From: Russula earlei
Lineage: Eukaryota > Basidiomycota > Agaricomycetes > Russulales > Russulaceae
Length of the DNA: 64,000 nucleotides
Assembly (NCBI GenBank): GCA_025769875.1
Contig: JAGFNK010000075.1
Span: 1 to 64,000 of the forward strand
Direction: 5' to 3'
Shown piece after piece: positions 53,781-64,000 of the stretch. The first letter of the stretch is position 1, and every line of letters begins with the position of its first letter. The notes below the pieces were generated by a model. It saw nothing but the letters and a program-made list of their open reading frames with translations, searched no databases and had not been told where the DNA came from. A program made the translations under genes and the position numbers.

Positions 53781-55677
53781 TAGAACCCCTTAGTGCACCA
53801 CTAAGGACTATGGTACAGATTGCCACTATACCCATACAAATCAATTACCCCAAAGTCTTTGCAAAGAATATAAGATCCCCTTCCATAGCCTTGAAAGTAA
53901 CACTCGTGGGGAAACTCAGCGGCAAGGAAATTGGTGCAAGTGCCCTCATAGATAGTGGGGCAGAAGGAATGATCATCCACGAGCAATTCATGAACCAACA
54001 TAATCTCCACCTTTGCAGCTTGCAAAAGCCCCTACCAGCACAGAATTTAGACGGCACCACAAACACTAATGGTTTAATCAGATATACCACCATCCAACGA
54101 CTACGAATCAAAGTGATGGGAGGTACACATGACAAACAAGCAGAATTCCTTGTTACCAACATAGGAGACCATGATATTATCCTAGGTACTGATTGGCTAT
54201 GGACCAACAACACTATCACTTTACAAAACTGTCCCGTGACGTGTGTAATGACACAGCCCTCCATAACAGTCCCATCGACCCACAATACACACGGAGGATC
54301 AATAAGAGCCCTCACGGTCCCAGAAGACGAAGAACCATCATTTCAGCATGTAGCAGTGTTAATATTTCGAGACACTCTGGACAAGGAGGAACCCCTTGTC
54401 GACCAACACATTCATAGTGCCTTCCAGCATCACCCATTACGAATCCAAGCAAAGAGTACAACGTCTACCAAGTTGGCAAGGGACAATCAGCCAACACAAC
54501 CCCTTGAAAAACTAATCCCAACTGAATTTAAGATCTGGCAAAACGTATTTGATGAACAAGCCTCCCAATGCCTCCCTGCTCATGCACCATGGGATCACGC
54601 CATTAACCTCAAACCAGGAGCCTCGTGTAAGGACTGTGGCATCTATAGGCTCACTCCAAAGGAAATAGTCACCTTGAAGGAGTATTTAGACAAACACCTC
54701 AAACGAGGGACTATCCGCCCTTCCAAGGCACCAATAGCTAGCCCATTCTTCTTTGTGGAAAAGAAAGGAGGTGCCCTACGTCCAGTGCAAGACTATCAAG
54801 GACTTAATACTGCCACTATCAAAGATGCCTACCCCCTGCCATTAATCCCAGACCTTATCGACAAACTACAAGGGGCACAATACTTCACAAAGTTCAATGT
54901 ACAATGGGGATATAACAACATCTGCCTCCAACAAGGTGATGAGCACCTTGCAGCCTTTAAGACACCCCTAGGCCTTTTTGAACCACTTATTATGACCTTT
55001 GGCCTTTGTAATGCACCAGCCACCTTCCAACAATTCATGAACAATATCTTGGCACCACTAATCACAAGAGGACATGTTGTGGTATATCTAGATGATATAC
55101 TAATCCTTGCAAACACCATTCCTGACTTAGATCAATGGACACATCGCGTCCTTAAAATCCTACAAGAACATGATTTATACCTGAAGCCAGAAAAGTGTGC
55201 CTTCCAACAAACGTCCATCAGTTATCTAGGCATACACATTTCCCAAGGATGCATATCAATGGACTCAGATAAACTCATAGGCATCACACAGTGGCCAACT
55301 CCTAGTAATATCACCGAAGTTCAAGCCTTCTTAGGCTTTTGTAACTTCTACAGACATTTCATACACCAATACTCCCATCTAGCCCGACCATTGTTCAACC
55401 TAACCAAGAAGGACCACCCATTTCATTGGGGATCCAAAGAGGAAAAAGCCTTCCGTATCCTTATTGAAGCATTTACAAAAGCACCTGTCTTAGCGCTCCC
55501 TGACCATTCACGACCATTCCGCCTAATCTGCGATGCAAGCGACTTTGCAGTCGGCTCCATTTTAGAACAACCGGATGAACTAAACCGGTACCACCCAGTG
55601 GCGTACTTCTCCAAGTCATTAGACCCGGCTCAGAGAAACTATATGATCTACAACAAAGAACTTCTGGCTATAGTTTC
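53750..55677 (+). pseudogene. Gyp-A protease, reverse transcriptase and RNase H start
   Basis: The protease motif is ALIDSGAEGMIIHEQF, with HDIILGTDWLW. RT: CGIYRLTPKEIVTLKEYL, RPVQDYQGLN (Gln where Arg is usual), FTKFNVQWGYNNICL (Asn where the catalytic Asp is usual), MTFGLCNAPATFQQFM and VVVYLDDILILA. RNase H begins CDASDFAVGSILEQ and NYMIYNKELLAI (Asn where Asp is usual). The frame is interrupted by LTR-C right after LAIVS. Confidence 0.9.
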
Positions 55678-56506
55678 TGTCAAGACACGTACTGCTGATC
55701 ACTAAGGACTCAGGAGCAGGTGGGCAAGGGTCGGAACAGACGGTACACGGCGTAAACGGCGTTGAACAGGAGGACGAGCCAAACGACTAGAAGATACCAG
55801 ATGGGGACTGGTACATGTTGCAGGAGGCAGAGGCGAAGAGTAGAGGCCAGTGCAGCGAGGGGCTTTAAACAAGGCGGTCGTTGAAGAGTACCTTGAGGAC
55901 GAGGGAGGACTTTAGACTGAGCGGTTGCAGGGGAGTACCCAGGAAGATGAGAGTATCACAAATGGACAGGCTGATGACTGCCATACTTCATTGGGGCTTA
56001 TATACAGTGTACAGGGTCGATTACAAAGAACTGGGACTATTCTAGACTCTTTGGTACCATCCAATAGGACTACAGAGGCATAAACTTGCTTGTGTCAAGT
56101 TTCAGGCTTACTGAGCGCATTACTGATCATTGTGGAGCGATGACATCATTATGATGTCACTGTGGAGCGCTTAGTGAGCCTATGAGGTCACTGTGGAGTT
56201 GCTCAGTCAGCCATGATGTCATTGGAGCCTTGATGACGTCAGATGAGTTATGCAACAGTTTCTAAGAGTTTGTGCTGCTGTCTTGGGTTCCTGGTGGCTG
56301 GGTGACCATGTGGCTGCCACGCGATGATTACCCAATTAGGAAACGGGTGCCTGGTCGTGTTATAGTGCCTTTGCAATAGCAATATCTTGCATCGCAGGAG
56401 GGATAGCCCAGAAAACGGAAGGGAGTTGGTAATGCAAAGTGAGAGAGGTCTTTTCTTGAGTGAAATAGGACCATCTACGGCCAGGACCTGGCCTTGGTTC
56501 GTAACA
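55678..56506 (-). mobile_element. Solo LTR-C in Gyp-A RNase H
   Basis: An 829-bp antisense LTR-C with a perfect duplication GTTTC (55673-55677 and 56507-56511). Removing it restores the RNase H frame. Confidence 0.95.
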
Positions 56507-58309
56507 GTTTCCTCGCTTTGGCATTTCCAACATTACTTAGAAGGCGCTAAACACCCTGTGGAGTTGTGGACAGACCACAACCACCTCACATACTTCATGA
56601 CGAAGCAGAAACTCACTCGATGACAAGCTTGTTGGGCTTTGCTGCTTAGCGCATTCAATTTCCACATTATACACCACCCAGGGACCCAAAACAAAGCTGA
56701 CGGTCTGTCCAGGTGGCCAGACTATAAATAGGGGATGCATGAAAATGATGCAAAGGTCCTGCTGGACCAACAATGTTTTAAAATTAGAGCAACCCAATCA
56801 TCCACAGCGGAACCCATAGGAGACTTTGAACTAAGAAAACAACTACGTTCCAGCAAAGACTATGACCCAGAGGTCAAAGGGGCCTTAGAAACCATCCTGA
56901 AGAATGGCCCCCGTCGCCTTACAAAGGGCTTACAGGACTGGAACTTAGAAGATGGACTGATTCTCTTCAAAGGGAAGGTCTATGTCCCAAGATCAGACGC
57001 ACTAAGGCGTACGGTCCTCAAAGTACACCACGATTCCTTAGCCACTGGCCACCCAGGTCAATGGAAGACCTACGAACTAATAAGCCGTAACTATTGGTGG
57101 CCAGGAATGCTAACATTTGTCAAGAGCTATGTAGATGGTTGTGCTATATGTCAAAGCACAAAGAACCGCCCGACAACAACCGTACCCCTAGTCCCTATCA
57201 CCCCTGTGGGCAAGATATGGGACAGCATCACCATGGACTTCATTGTTGACCTACCCCTCTCTCAAGGGTATGACAGCCTACTAGTAGTGGTGGACCGCTT
57301 CAGTAAAGCTGCCATCATCTCCCTGTGCCACAAGACCATCAACACAGAAGATACTGCCTCCCTAATCATGAACAACGTGTGGAGACGAGTAGGGTTACCA
57401 ACTCAAATCATCTCCGACCGAGGTCCCCAGTTCGCAGCAAAAGTCACCCAAGAACTATGGAGGAAACTAAATGTTAAGTCTTCCCTTAGCACGGCATACC
57501 ACCCCCAGTCAGATGGAGAAACAGAAAGAGTCAACCAAGAACTAGAACAGTATTTGAGAATCTTCTGTAACCACCAACAGGATAACTGGGCCAAACTAGT
57601 CCCATTCATGGAGTTTGCTCATAACGCACACACTCATAGCACAACCCACCAAGCCCCCTTTAAAATATGGTATGGCTTCAATCCAACATTTGCCCCCCCT
57701 TTTAGTTTCAATACCAAGTTCCCTTCCATCCTGGAACATTTGCAACAACTAGATCTACTTAGAGAGGAGGTCACAGCCTCCCTCCGGAATGCCACAGCAC
57801 TGATGGGACAGCCCAGCTCCCACTTCCCCAAGTACCAGTTTAAAACAGGAGACCTAGTCTGGCTAGAAGCCACTAATCTGAAGACAACACACCCAAAGGC
57901 CAAGATAGCCCCTCAATGATACGGACCCTTCAAGGTTGTCACCTCATACCCAGTCAACATACGCCTAGAACTACCAAAGACATGGAGGATACACCCAGTC
58001 TTTCATAACTCCCTGATCAAACCGTACAAAGAAACCACTGCCCACGGTCCTAACTTCAAACAACCCCCCCCTACTATAGTGGAAGGAGAGGAACAGTATG
58101 AAGTGGACAAAGTCTTAGCGTCCAGACATTCCCCTAACTGTAGAGGCATTCAATACCTAGTACAGTGGAAAGGGTACCCTGCAGCAGAGAACACTTGGGA
58201 GCCTGCATCCAACCTAATCAAAGCCAAAGAGGCTGTAAAGGCCTTTCACCGACAGTACCCAACAATGCCAAAGCCTAATAACATAGTTGCAGGAGCAACT
58301 AGGTCATAA
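56507..58309 (+). pseudogene. Gyp-A RNase H end, integrase and chromodomain
   Basis: WTDHNHLTYFMTKQKLTR is followed by TGA (56621-56623), HHPGTQNKADGLSRWPDY, then a TAG at 56729-56731. The integrase (from 56735) has the H2C2 region TGHPGQWKTYELI and GCAICQSTK, and the core ITMDFIVDLPLSQGYDS, ISDRGPQFA and TAYHPQSDGETERVNQ. TGA at 57917-57919 stands in the context IAPQ*YGPF, where Arg is usual. A chromodomain (QYEVDKVLASRHS, IQYLVQWKGYP, NTWEPASNL) ends at 58309. Confidence 0.9.
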
Positions 58310-58321
58310 AGAGGGGATGAA
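58308..58321 (+). promoter_or_regulatory. Gyp-A polypurine tract
   Basis: AAAGAGGGGATGAA lies directly before the 3' LTR, overlapping the end of the chromodomain frame by two bases. It is the expected plus-strand primer. Confidence 0.75.
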
Positions 58322-60118
58322 TGTCATGAACCATTCTCCGGAGAGGGCCCTCGAAGGACCCTTCCTTATAGGAGGAAACCCAGCCTCTATGGTGTCAATT
58401 GTTCACTCAAGCAAAAGGGGTGAGTAGAGGTGTCCACAATATCGCGCGTGTCAAGACACGTACTGCTGATCACTAAGGACTCAGGAGCAGGTGGGCAAGG
58501 GTCGGAACAGATGGTACGCAACAAAGGCGGCGTTGAACAGGAGGACAAGCCAAACGACGAGGAGGTACCAGATGGGGACTGGTAGGTGTTGCAAGAGACA
58601 AAGGCAAAGACTAGAGGCCAGTGTAGTGAGGGGGCTTTAAACAAGGCGGTCATTGAAGAGTACCTTGAAGACGAGAGTAGACTTTAAACTGAGCGGTCAT
58701 GGGGGAGTACCCAGGAGGATAAGAGTATCACAAATGGACAGTCTGACGACTGCCATACTTCATTGGGGCTTATAAACAGTGTACAGGGTCAATTACAAAG
58801 AACTGGGACTATTCTAGACCCTTTGGTACCATCCAATAGGACTACAGAGGCATAAACTTGCTTGTGTCAAGTTTCAGGCTTACTGAGTGCATTACTGATC
58901 ATTGTGGAGCAATGACACCATTATGATGTCACTGTGGAGCGCTTAGTGAGCCTATGAGGTCACTGTGGAGTTGCTCAGTCAGCCATGATGTCACTGGAGC
59001 CTTGATGATGTCAGATGAGTTATGCAACAGTTTCTAAGAGTTTGTGCTGCTGTTTCAGGATCCTGGTGGCTGGGTGACCATGTGGCTGCCACGCGATGAT
59101 TACCCAATTAGGAAATGGGTGCCTGGTCGTGTTATAGTGCCTTTGCAATAGCGATATCTTGCACCACAGGAGGGATAGCCCAGAAAACGGAAGGGAGTTG
59201 GTAATGCAAAGTGAGAGAGGTCTCTCTTGAGTGAAATAGGACCATCTACAGCCAGGACCTGGCCTTGGTTCGTAACAGAGGGTGCATTGTCACGTGAGCA
59301 ATTCTCGGCACAATCGACATACAGCAAGCCCCACTTAGGGGCAACCCTTTTAGCAATAAAAGACAATACTAGGACCTTCCTAGGGACCCTTTAGGATGAC
59401 TATAAGTGCTCTACAATAGACACTAACACAGTATCAAAGACCCTGCAACGCGTTATTAGACTAACTCTAATGACTATAGAATGAACTATAAGGCAATACT
59501 AAGGACCTTAATAGAAACATTAGGGTCAACTTTAAGGACCCTAATAGAACTATATAAGAGGCCTTATAGAATATCACTATTCCCCTAACCAGACTACAAG
59601 TCCTCAAATGACCGGCCTTAAACTAACTAACAGGAAATGAATCAGGTTTTCGCACGTGTACTAAAGCAGTGAACACGTGGACAGTGAAGGCTCTTACTCA
59701 TCAAGAGGAGCCTTCTTACTCAGCAGCTTACTGAGCATGACTGAGCATGCTCAGTAAGCGTACTCCGACTTCTTACTCATCACTCTATTGTGCTTGATAA
59801 CAAGGTTATGACTTGTTCCCTATTTAGCAGTTCTCTTGTAGTATATAAGTGCTCAATAAAGTAGTGGACAGTCCTCAGACTGTCCATTTGTTCACAGCAC
59901 TCTCCACCCCTGGGATACTCCTTTAAGGACCATCCCCTTGTGACTATCCTGGCCTCCTCTCTGCATGACTGTTCGACTCTCACAGTAACAGTGCCTCTCT
60001 GGTATTTGTTACTACTCTGGACTCTGCTTCTTGCCCACGCTGTCTTGGACGTCTATCGACTCGTCTTCGAGCTTATCCCTCACTCTTGAACTGGATAGTT
60101 CAACAGTGAGTCTTGACA
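58322..60118 (+). repeat. Gyp-A 3' LTR, interrupted by LTR-C
   Basis: LTR-A, 963 bp without the LTR-C and one five-base flank. It shares diagnostic differences with the 5' LTR (for example GGACCTTCCTAGG and the loss of CG sites), which supports pairing across 14 kb. Confidence 0.9.
58449..59277 (-). mobile_element. Solo LTR-C in the Gyp-A 3' LTR
   Basis: An 829-bp antisense LTR-C. The flanking 5-mers GCGCG and GAGGG match at three of five positions, so the duplication has decayed or the insertion was irregular. The host LTR sequence resumes correctly on both sides. Confidence 0.88.
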
Positions 60119-60691
60119 GGAGCTGCAATCAGATAATCTCAACTGCCTCAACAAGCTCAGCTGCCTGTATTGAAAGTGCATTGATCTTGATAGGTAGCTT
60201 TGATGAGAGTGAGTAGCTGTTCTGATGATTAGAGTCATTGACATACTTCTTCCTTGAGATCACTCTCATCCTCATCATTGAGAAGCCCTTGTACCTCCTC
60301 CATGTCACATTTGGCCAATGATGTCAATTCTTCAGTACTCATCAACATGATGCTGTGTGGCTGCTTGCCTAGCATACCCTCAAGATCAAACTCTTGCCAT
60401 TGGCCTTCCACCAGCATATCTGGATTTCCCATCCAGACATGATCATCTCCATCAGTGATACTGCCTTCATTGGGATCAGGGTGCTCAACATCTGTCACTT
60501 CAATATCGGATACAAGTGCAGGGTGGTGATAAATGTAGCAATGGACAACTTTACACCAGAAGTGCATGGGGGGAGGTTGTACTGATTGGACAAGGTGTTT
60601 GCAGAGGTGCTGGCTGTGGTACTTTTGCTGTCCACAATTGCACATCTACATAGTAACATCTGTGCCATAAATATTCCTGCTGACAGATGCA
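60119..60691 (-). pseudogene. SWIM-finger gene, middle part
   Basis: Minus strand. The upstream part joins at the MULE-1 duplication, then ASVSRNIYGTDVTM, TAG and the SWIM finger MCNCGQQKYHSQHLCKHL (C-x-C-xn-C-x-H), FWCKVVHCYIYHHPALV and an acidic region to 60235. A GTATGT...CAG interval of only 25 bp follows, then LVEAVEII, TGA and Gyp-A. SWIM fingers mediate DNA or protein contacts and occur in MULE transposases and in derived fungal proteins. The gene continues at 42910. TAG in place of a Trp codon and further stops make it a pseudogene. Confidence 0.65.
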
Positions 60692-63600
60692 GTCTTTGGA
60701 ATTTCACAAAAATGTGACACCCAAATCCAGACTATCAGACTTTGTCAGCAGATCGGTGTTTGAACATTATTACAATCCATAAAATTAATATAATTATTTA
60801 ATGATAAGAATAAATTACTTGATAACAAAATTGTGGTTGTCAAAATTGAGGGAGAATGGGATGAACAGAGGGGAGGAGTGTAACCTTTCCAGTTCCTGCT
60901 ATCCAGTTCCTGTTATCCTAATCACTACATCACACGTTCCCACTGCAATGCCTGAGACAATCATCATGCCAACCACCCTGCCCGCTATGCTTTGCATGGA
61001 TCTCAATGTGGATCTCAACCAAATGGCATGTGCCACTTTATCCTGGAACACCCAGAACATCCCTCCCAATGGCATGGAGACTCCTGCCACCTCTAGGAAG
61101 TGGGGCAGCTTCACTTATGACCAAGAAAAGGGCAACTATCCCAATCAATAGGGTAGTCTAGCTGAGTTTGATGTGTGGTGCCGGCAAGAGGAAGAAGCAC
61201 ATGCCATTCAATTTGTCATGTCCTTGACCCAAACCAACAAGGGGCCACTCTGGTCCAAGCAGCACATCTATGTTTGTTTGTGCCAGATGTCCAGAGGGGA
61301 ATCAAAATATGTAAAAAAGAAACCTGAGCAGAAACACAAGATCGAATCTAAGAAAATGGGATGCCAATGCTAGATCATGATCAAATTGTATCTGGACATG
61401 CCAGTGGTCCTTGGTCGCTATATCACGGAGCACAATCATGAAATTGGATTAGCCAATATCAAGTATACTCAGCTATTGCATGGAGTGCAGGATCAAATTG
61501 CATCCATGTTAGTGGCTAAGGTGGACATTAGAGAAATCATATGTAATCAATCTAGTTTTTGTTGCGCCAGTTATCTGAAAGTGTATCTGCAGGTGCAGCA
61601 CATTTGAGAGGTGGCACCAGACGATTCTTGTGACAAATTTATTAACCCCATGGATATCTGGAAATTGGCCCAGCAGATAGATGAAGAGGGCATCCATTTG
61701 CATGAAGAAGATGCCATCTCTGTGATGCTGTGGGTTGATAGACTCAGAGCTGAAAAGATATCAGTCTTTTATCAAGATAAGCTTGATGAACCACCCCAGA
61801 CTTCAAAGCTGCATAAAGGGTGCTTTGTCCTTTGCATCCAAACCAAGTTTCAATGGGATGTGTTCCGGCACCTTGGCCACTCATTTATTGGTATCAACGC
61901 AACACATAATACAACCCAATATGTCGATCCACTTCTACTTATGATCATCACTAGGGACCATTGGGGGCATGGTGCATAAGAATGAATCCGGGATCTTGGC
62001 ACTGAGCACTCATACTCCCTGTAGGTGTTCCTGTTGCCTGGATGCTCACTTCAAATGGCAACATGGAAATCATTTCTTTTTTTGTAAACTGGGTAAAGGA
62101 AGTGAGTCCCACTGTCTGCCCCTTGGTAATAATGACAGATTGTGATGAGGCACAAATCGCAGTGCTTTGGGATGTGTACCCACAGAGCCAAGTGTACCTC
62201 TGCACATGGCATGTCCTCCACACAATGAGATTGCACATTGATACCACTGAGTTTCGAGTACTGTGGGACAAGGTCAAAGCTTGGGTGAATACAGAGGATA
62301 TGGCCACATTCTTCAAGCTTTGGGATGATATTGCAAATGATCCCTCTAACCCTCAATCTTTTGTGCATTACCTGGCTTCAAAATGGTTGCCTTATAGCCA
62401 TATGTGGTCCAAAGTCATCTAAAAAAGTAGGATGATTTTTGTGGAGGGAGACACCAATATGTTACTTAAAGCATATGTTATCAATTTGACATGGCCAGAT
62501 CTAATTACTAATTTAATTTAGATATCATCATGTATTAAAAATGCATTAGCTTGACAGGAAGCAGAATTGGAGGATCAACCATATTATTCACACACTAGTG
62601 AATGGTATGGAGCCTCATTACCAAAATGAGAGCACATGATGAGCTGTTGGGCTGGTGGGCCCTGATCTGGCTGAGAAATGGCAGCATGAAATCCTGGAAA
62701 TAGCCAATAGCATTTCCTGAGATTCAATCAAGAAATTTGACGACAACTGCTTCTATGTTGTGTTGGCTTCTCAACAGGGTAAATTCTTTGTTGTCAATCT
62801 AGGTCAATCAATATGCAATTGCCCCAACTTCCCAAGGGTACAGTTTTGCAAGTGCATAGCCGCTATCCAACACCATTTCCCCACCACATTCCCAGATGAT
62901 AAGCCTAAGTGCCTCATAGCACAGTCCTCAATTACCCATGCACACACTGGCATTCCAAGACCAGAGGAATCCATTCAAACACTCACAAAAGATATCAGTT
63001 GCCTATCACAGTCGCTTATCAATCGGCTGATGGAACCAGCAACAGCAACCCCAGCCATTGTCAAAGCCTACCAGTCAGCAAAGTATAGCCTAACCACCAT
63101 GATCGCATCTACTCAGCATCAGAGTGCTTTACCCAAAAAGGCCACAATTATACCCAATCAAAACACTTGGACAGAGACTGCCAACCATATGGGAATCAAA
63201 CAGGCCCCAAAGCAGAAGTGCCTCCCCGATGAGCATGGGTTGACAGAGAAGAGTATTGGCACTGCCAAGGGCAAGCACTGTCACATTCACAGCAACCCAT
63301 ATGCTGGGGGGGAATGCTCAGGTAAGTGCACCAAATCCGATGCCCTCTCCATCATGGCCCATGTGCAGGCCCAAGCTGCATGTTCTCAGGCATGTGTGCC
63401 CCCTGCAACCGCTCCCTCCCTCAGCCCAGCCACGGTGTATGCCCTTCCCTCATCATTGCCCACAGGCGCCTTCACGCTGCCCACCCCAAGTGTCTCAGTG
63501 CTGGCCTTCTCAGCACCACAATCGAGCCCTTAGATTAGTTTAAATATTATTTATTTTGTTGTCCATAACTCCTGAAACCACCATTATAAAAGTTGACATT

Positions 63601-63725
63601 GTGTGTGTAATTATTATTTTGCATTTGAAAACAATTGCAGGGTTTATGGGAATTGCCTTGAGGAGCCACATTGGTGGGGCACTTACCATTTCTGGAGCAT
63701 GACACTTTTTGCAAAAAGATGTCAA
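60692..63725 (+). mobile_element. MULE-1, Mutator-like element inside the SWIM gene
   Basis: 3034 bp flanked by a perfect 12-bp direct repeat CTGACAGATGCA (60680-60691 and 63726-63737). Mutator-like elements are known for 9-11 bp duplications. The ends are only weakly inverted (TTTCACAAAAATGTGACAC against TTTTGCAAAAAGTGTCATG), so the TIRs are decayed. Removing the element with one repeat joins the SWIM gene in frame. Confidence 0.82.
60801..63533 (+). pseudogene. MULE transposase with FAR1-like, MULE and SWIM regions
   Basis: One frame from about 60801 to 61979, broken by stops at 61149, 61371 and 61605, holds a FAR1-like DNA-binding part (AEFDVWCRQEEEAHAIQFV, GRYITEHNHEIGLANI) and the start of the transposase (CFVLCIQTKFQWDVFRHLG, SFIGINATHNTTQY, with Asn where the first catalytic Asp is expected). 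A likely intron (about 61972-62024) precedes PVAWMLTSNGNMEIISFF, IMTDCDEAQIAVL and VYLCTWHVLH. After decay around 62420-62760 the SWIM finger appears as SICNCPNFPRVQFCKCIAA, with Cys where His is usual, then a low-complexity tail to 63533. It cannot be functional. Confidence 0.85.
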
Positions 63726-63955
63726 CTGACAGATGCATCCACAAGCTGTTTCCAAGGTGACTTGAAGCACTTTTGATGGGTTGAGAGTGGCTTTGAGCAG
63801 CTCAAATGATGCATGTCTTCAAGGACTTCTGCACATGCAATGTACTCAGGTGTGACTTTAGTGATGAGAATCCAGACAAGGAGATCAAGGTGAGGTTGAA
63901 GCATGTGGTGTAGGTGATTGTGCTTTAACTGCTTCCAGAAGTTTTCAGTTCCCAT
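63726..63955 (-). pseudogene. SWIM-finger gene, upstream part
   Basis: Minus strand, entering from beyond the window. It shows ENFWKQLKHNHLHHMLQPHL, VWILITKVTPEYIACAEVLE and KCFKSPWKQLVDASVS, then MULE-1. This is the region that precedes the SWIM finger in Agaricomycete homologues as I recall them. It may begin upstream of 63955; the last 45 bases of the window add no clear frame. Confidence 0.55.
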
Positions 63956-64000
63956 TGTTGTTCACCACCATGAAATGTAAGATGTTGAGTGTGCCCAGAG

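Larger units (their letters stand above)
42911..60118 (+). mobile_element. Gyp-A, complete Ty3/gypsy chromovirus with extra pre-gag ORFs
   Basis: LTR-A copies at both ends (42911-44533 and 58322-60118) share the target duplication GGAGC (42906-42910 and 60119-60123). A purine tract AAAGAGGGGATGAA (58308-58321) abuts the 3' LTR. Later insertions are LTR-B in the 5' LTR, FB2 in the leader (with a solo LTR-A inside), LTR-C in RNase H and LTR-C in the 3' LTR. Without these it is about 10.2 kb, large for gypsy, because about 2.6 kb of unassigned ORFs precede gag. All members are broken by stops. Confidence 0.9.

Noticed and set aside
1..64000. tRNA, rRNA, secondary-metabolite or resistance gene clusters
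   Set aside because: I found no cloverleaf-like, rRNA-like or enzyme-like sequences outside the mobile elements, apart from the broken genes listed.

Overview
The window looks like nuclear DNA of a mushroom-forming basidiomycete (Agaricomycetes): short introns with GT..AG borders, relics of a Plavaka-type transposase, a DUF6532-like gene and a SWIM-finger gene, and chromodomain Ty3/gypsy and Ty1/copia elements. The species cannot be told from the sequence. About 92% of the 64 kb is transposable element. I saw no intact host gene and no tRNA, rRNA or CRISPR. All family identities come from motif recognition and recall; no database was searched. Local names used below are LTR-A to LTR-E (LTR families), Gyp-A/D/E (the gypsy elements carrying LTR-A/D/E), Cop-1/Cop-2 (copia), FB1/FB2 (long-terminal-inverted-repeat elements), Tc1-1 and MULE-1.

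Left part (1-14122). An FB1-family end (1-312) is followed by a decayed Plavaka transposase (- strand) and a DUF6532-like gene (+ strand, 1947-6102) broken by solo LTRs of families A and C. Next comes Cop-2, a copia relic whose 5' LTR holds a solo LTR-B, whose leader holds Tc1-1 (itself hit by a solo LTR-D) and a solo LTR-C, and whose pol holds another solo LTR-B.

Centre (14123-42672). This is a set of nested insertions, and all but the FB1 level have perfect or near-perfect target-site duplications. Cop-1 (TSD ATTGT) contains Gyp-D (TSD TGAAG), which contains Gyp-E (TSD AGAAA), which contains FB1, which contains a solo LTR-A (TSD GGGGT). Two more solo LTR-As sit in Gyp-E. Gyp-D and Gyp-E are - strand chromoviruses, each with an extra zinc-knuckle ORF between the chromodomain and the 3' LTR.

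Right part (42673-64000). A SWIM-finger gene on the - strand is split first by MULE-1 (12-bp TSD) and then by Gyp-A (TSD GGAGC, 17.2 kb). Gyp-A carries LTR-B and LTR-C in its LTRs and pol, FB2 in its leader, and several unrecognised ORFs ahead of gag, including a duplicated Cys/His micro-ORF.

At most sites, removing an insertion with one TSD copy restores the interrupted reading frame, which supports the nesting order. Coding regions carry many in-frame stops, most readable as CGA to TGA changes, so nothing here is clearly autonomous today.
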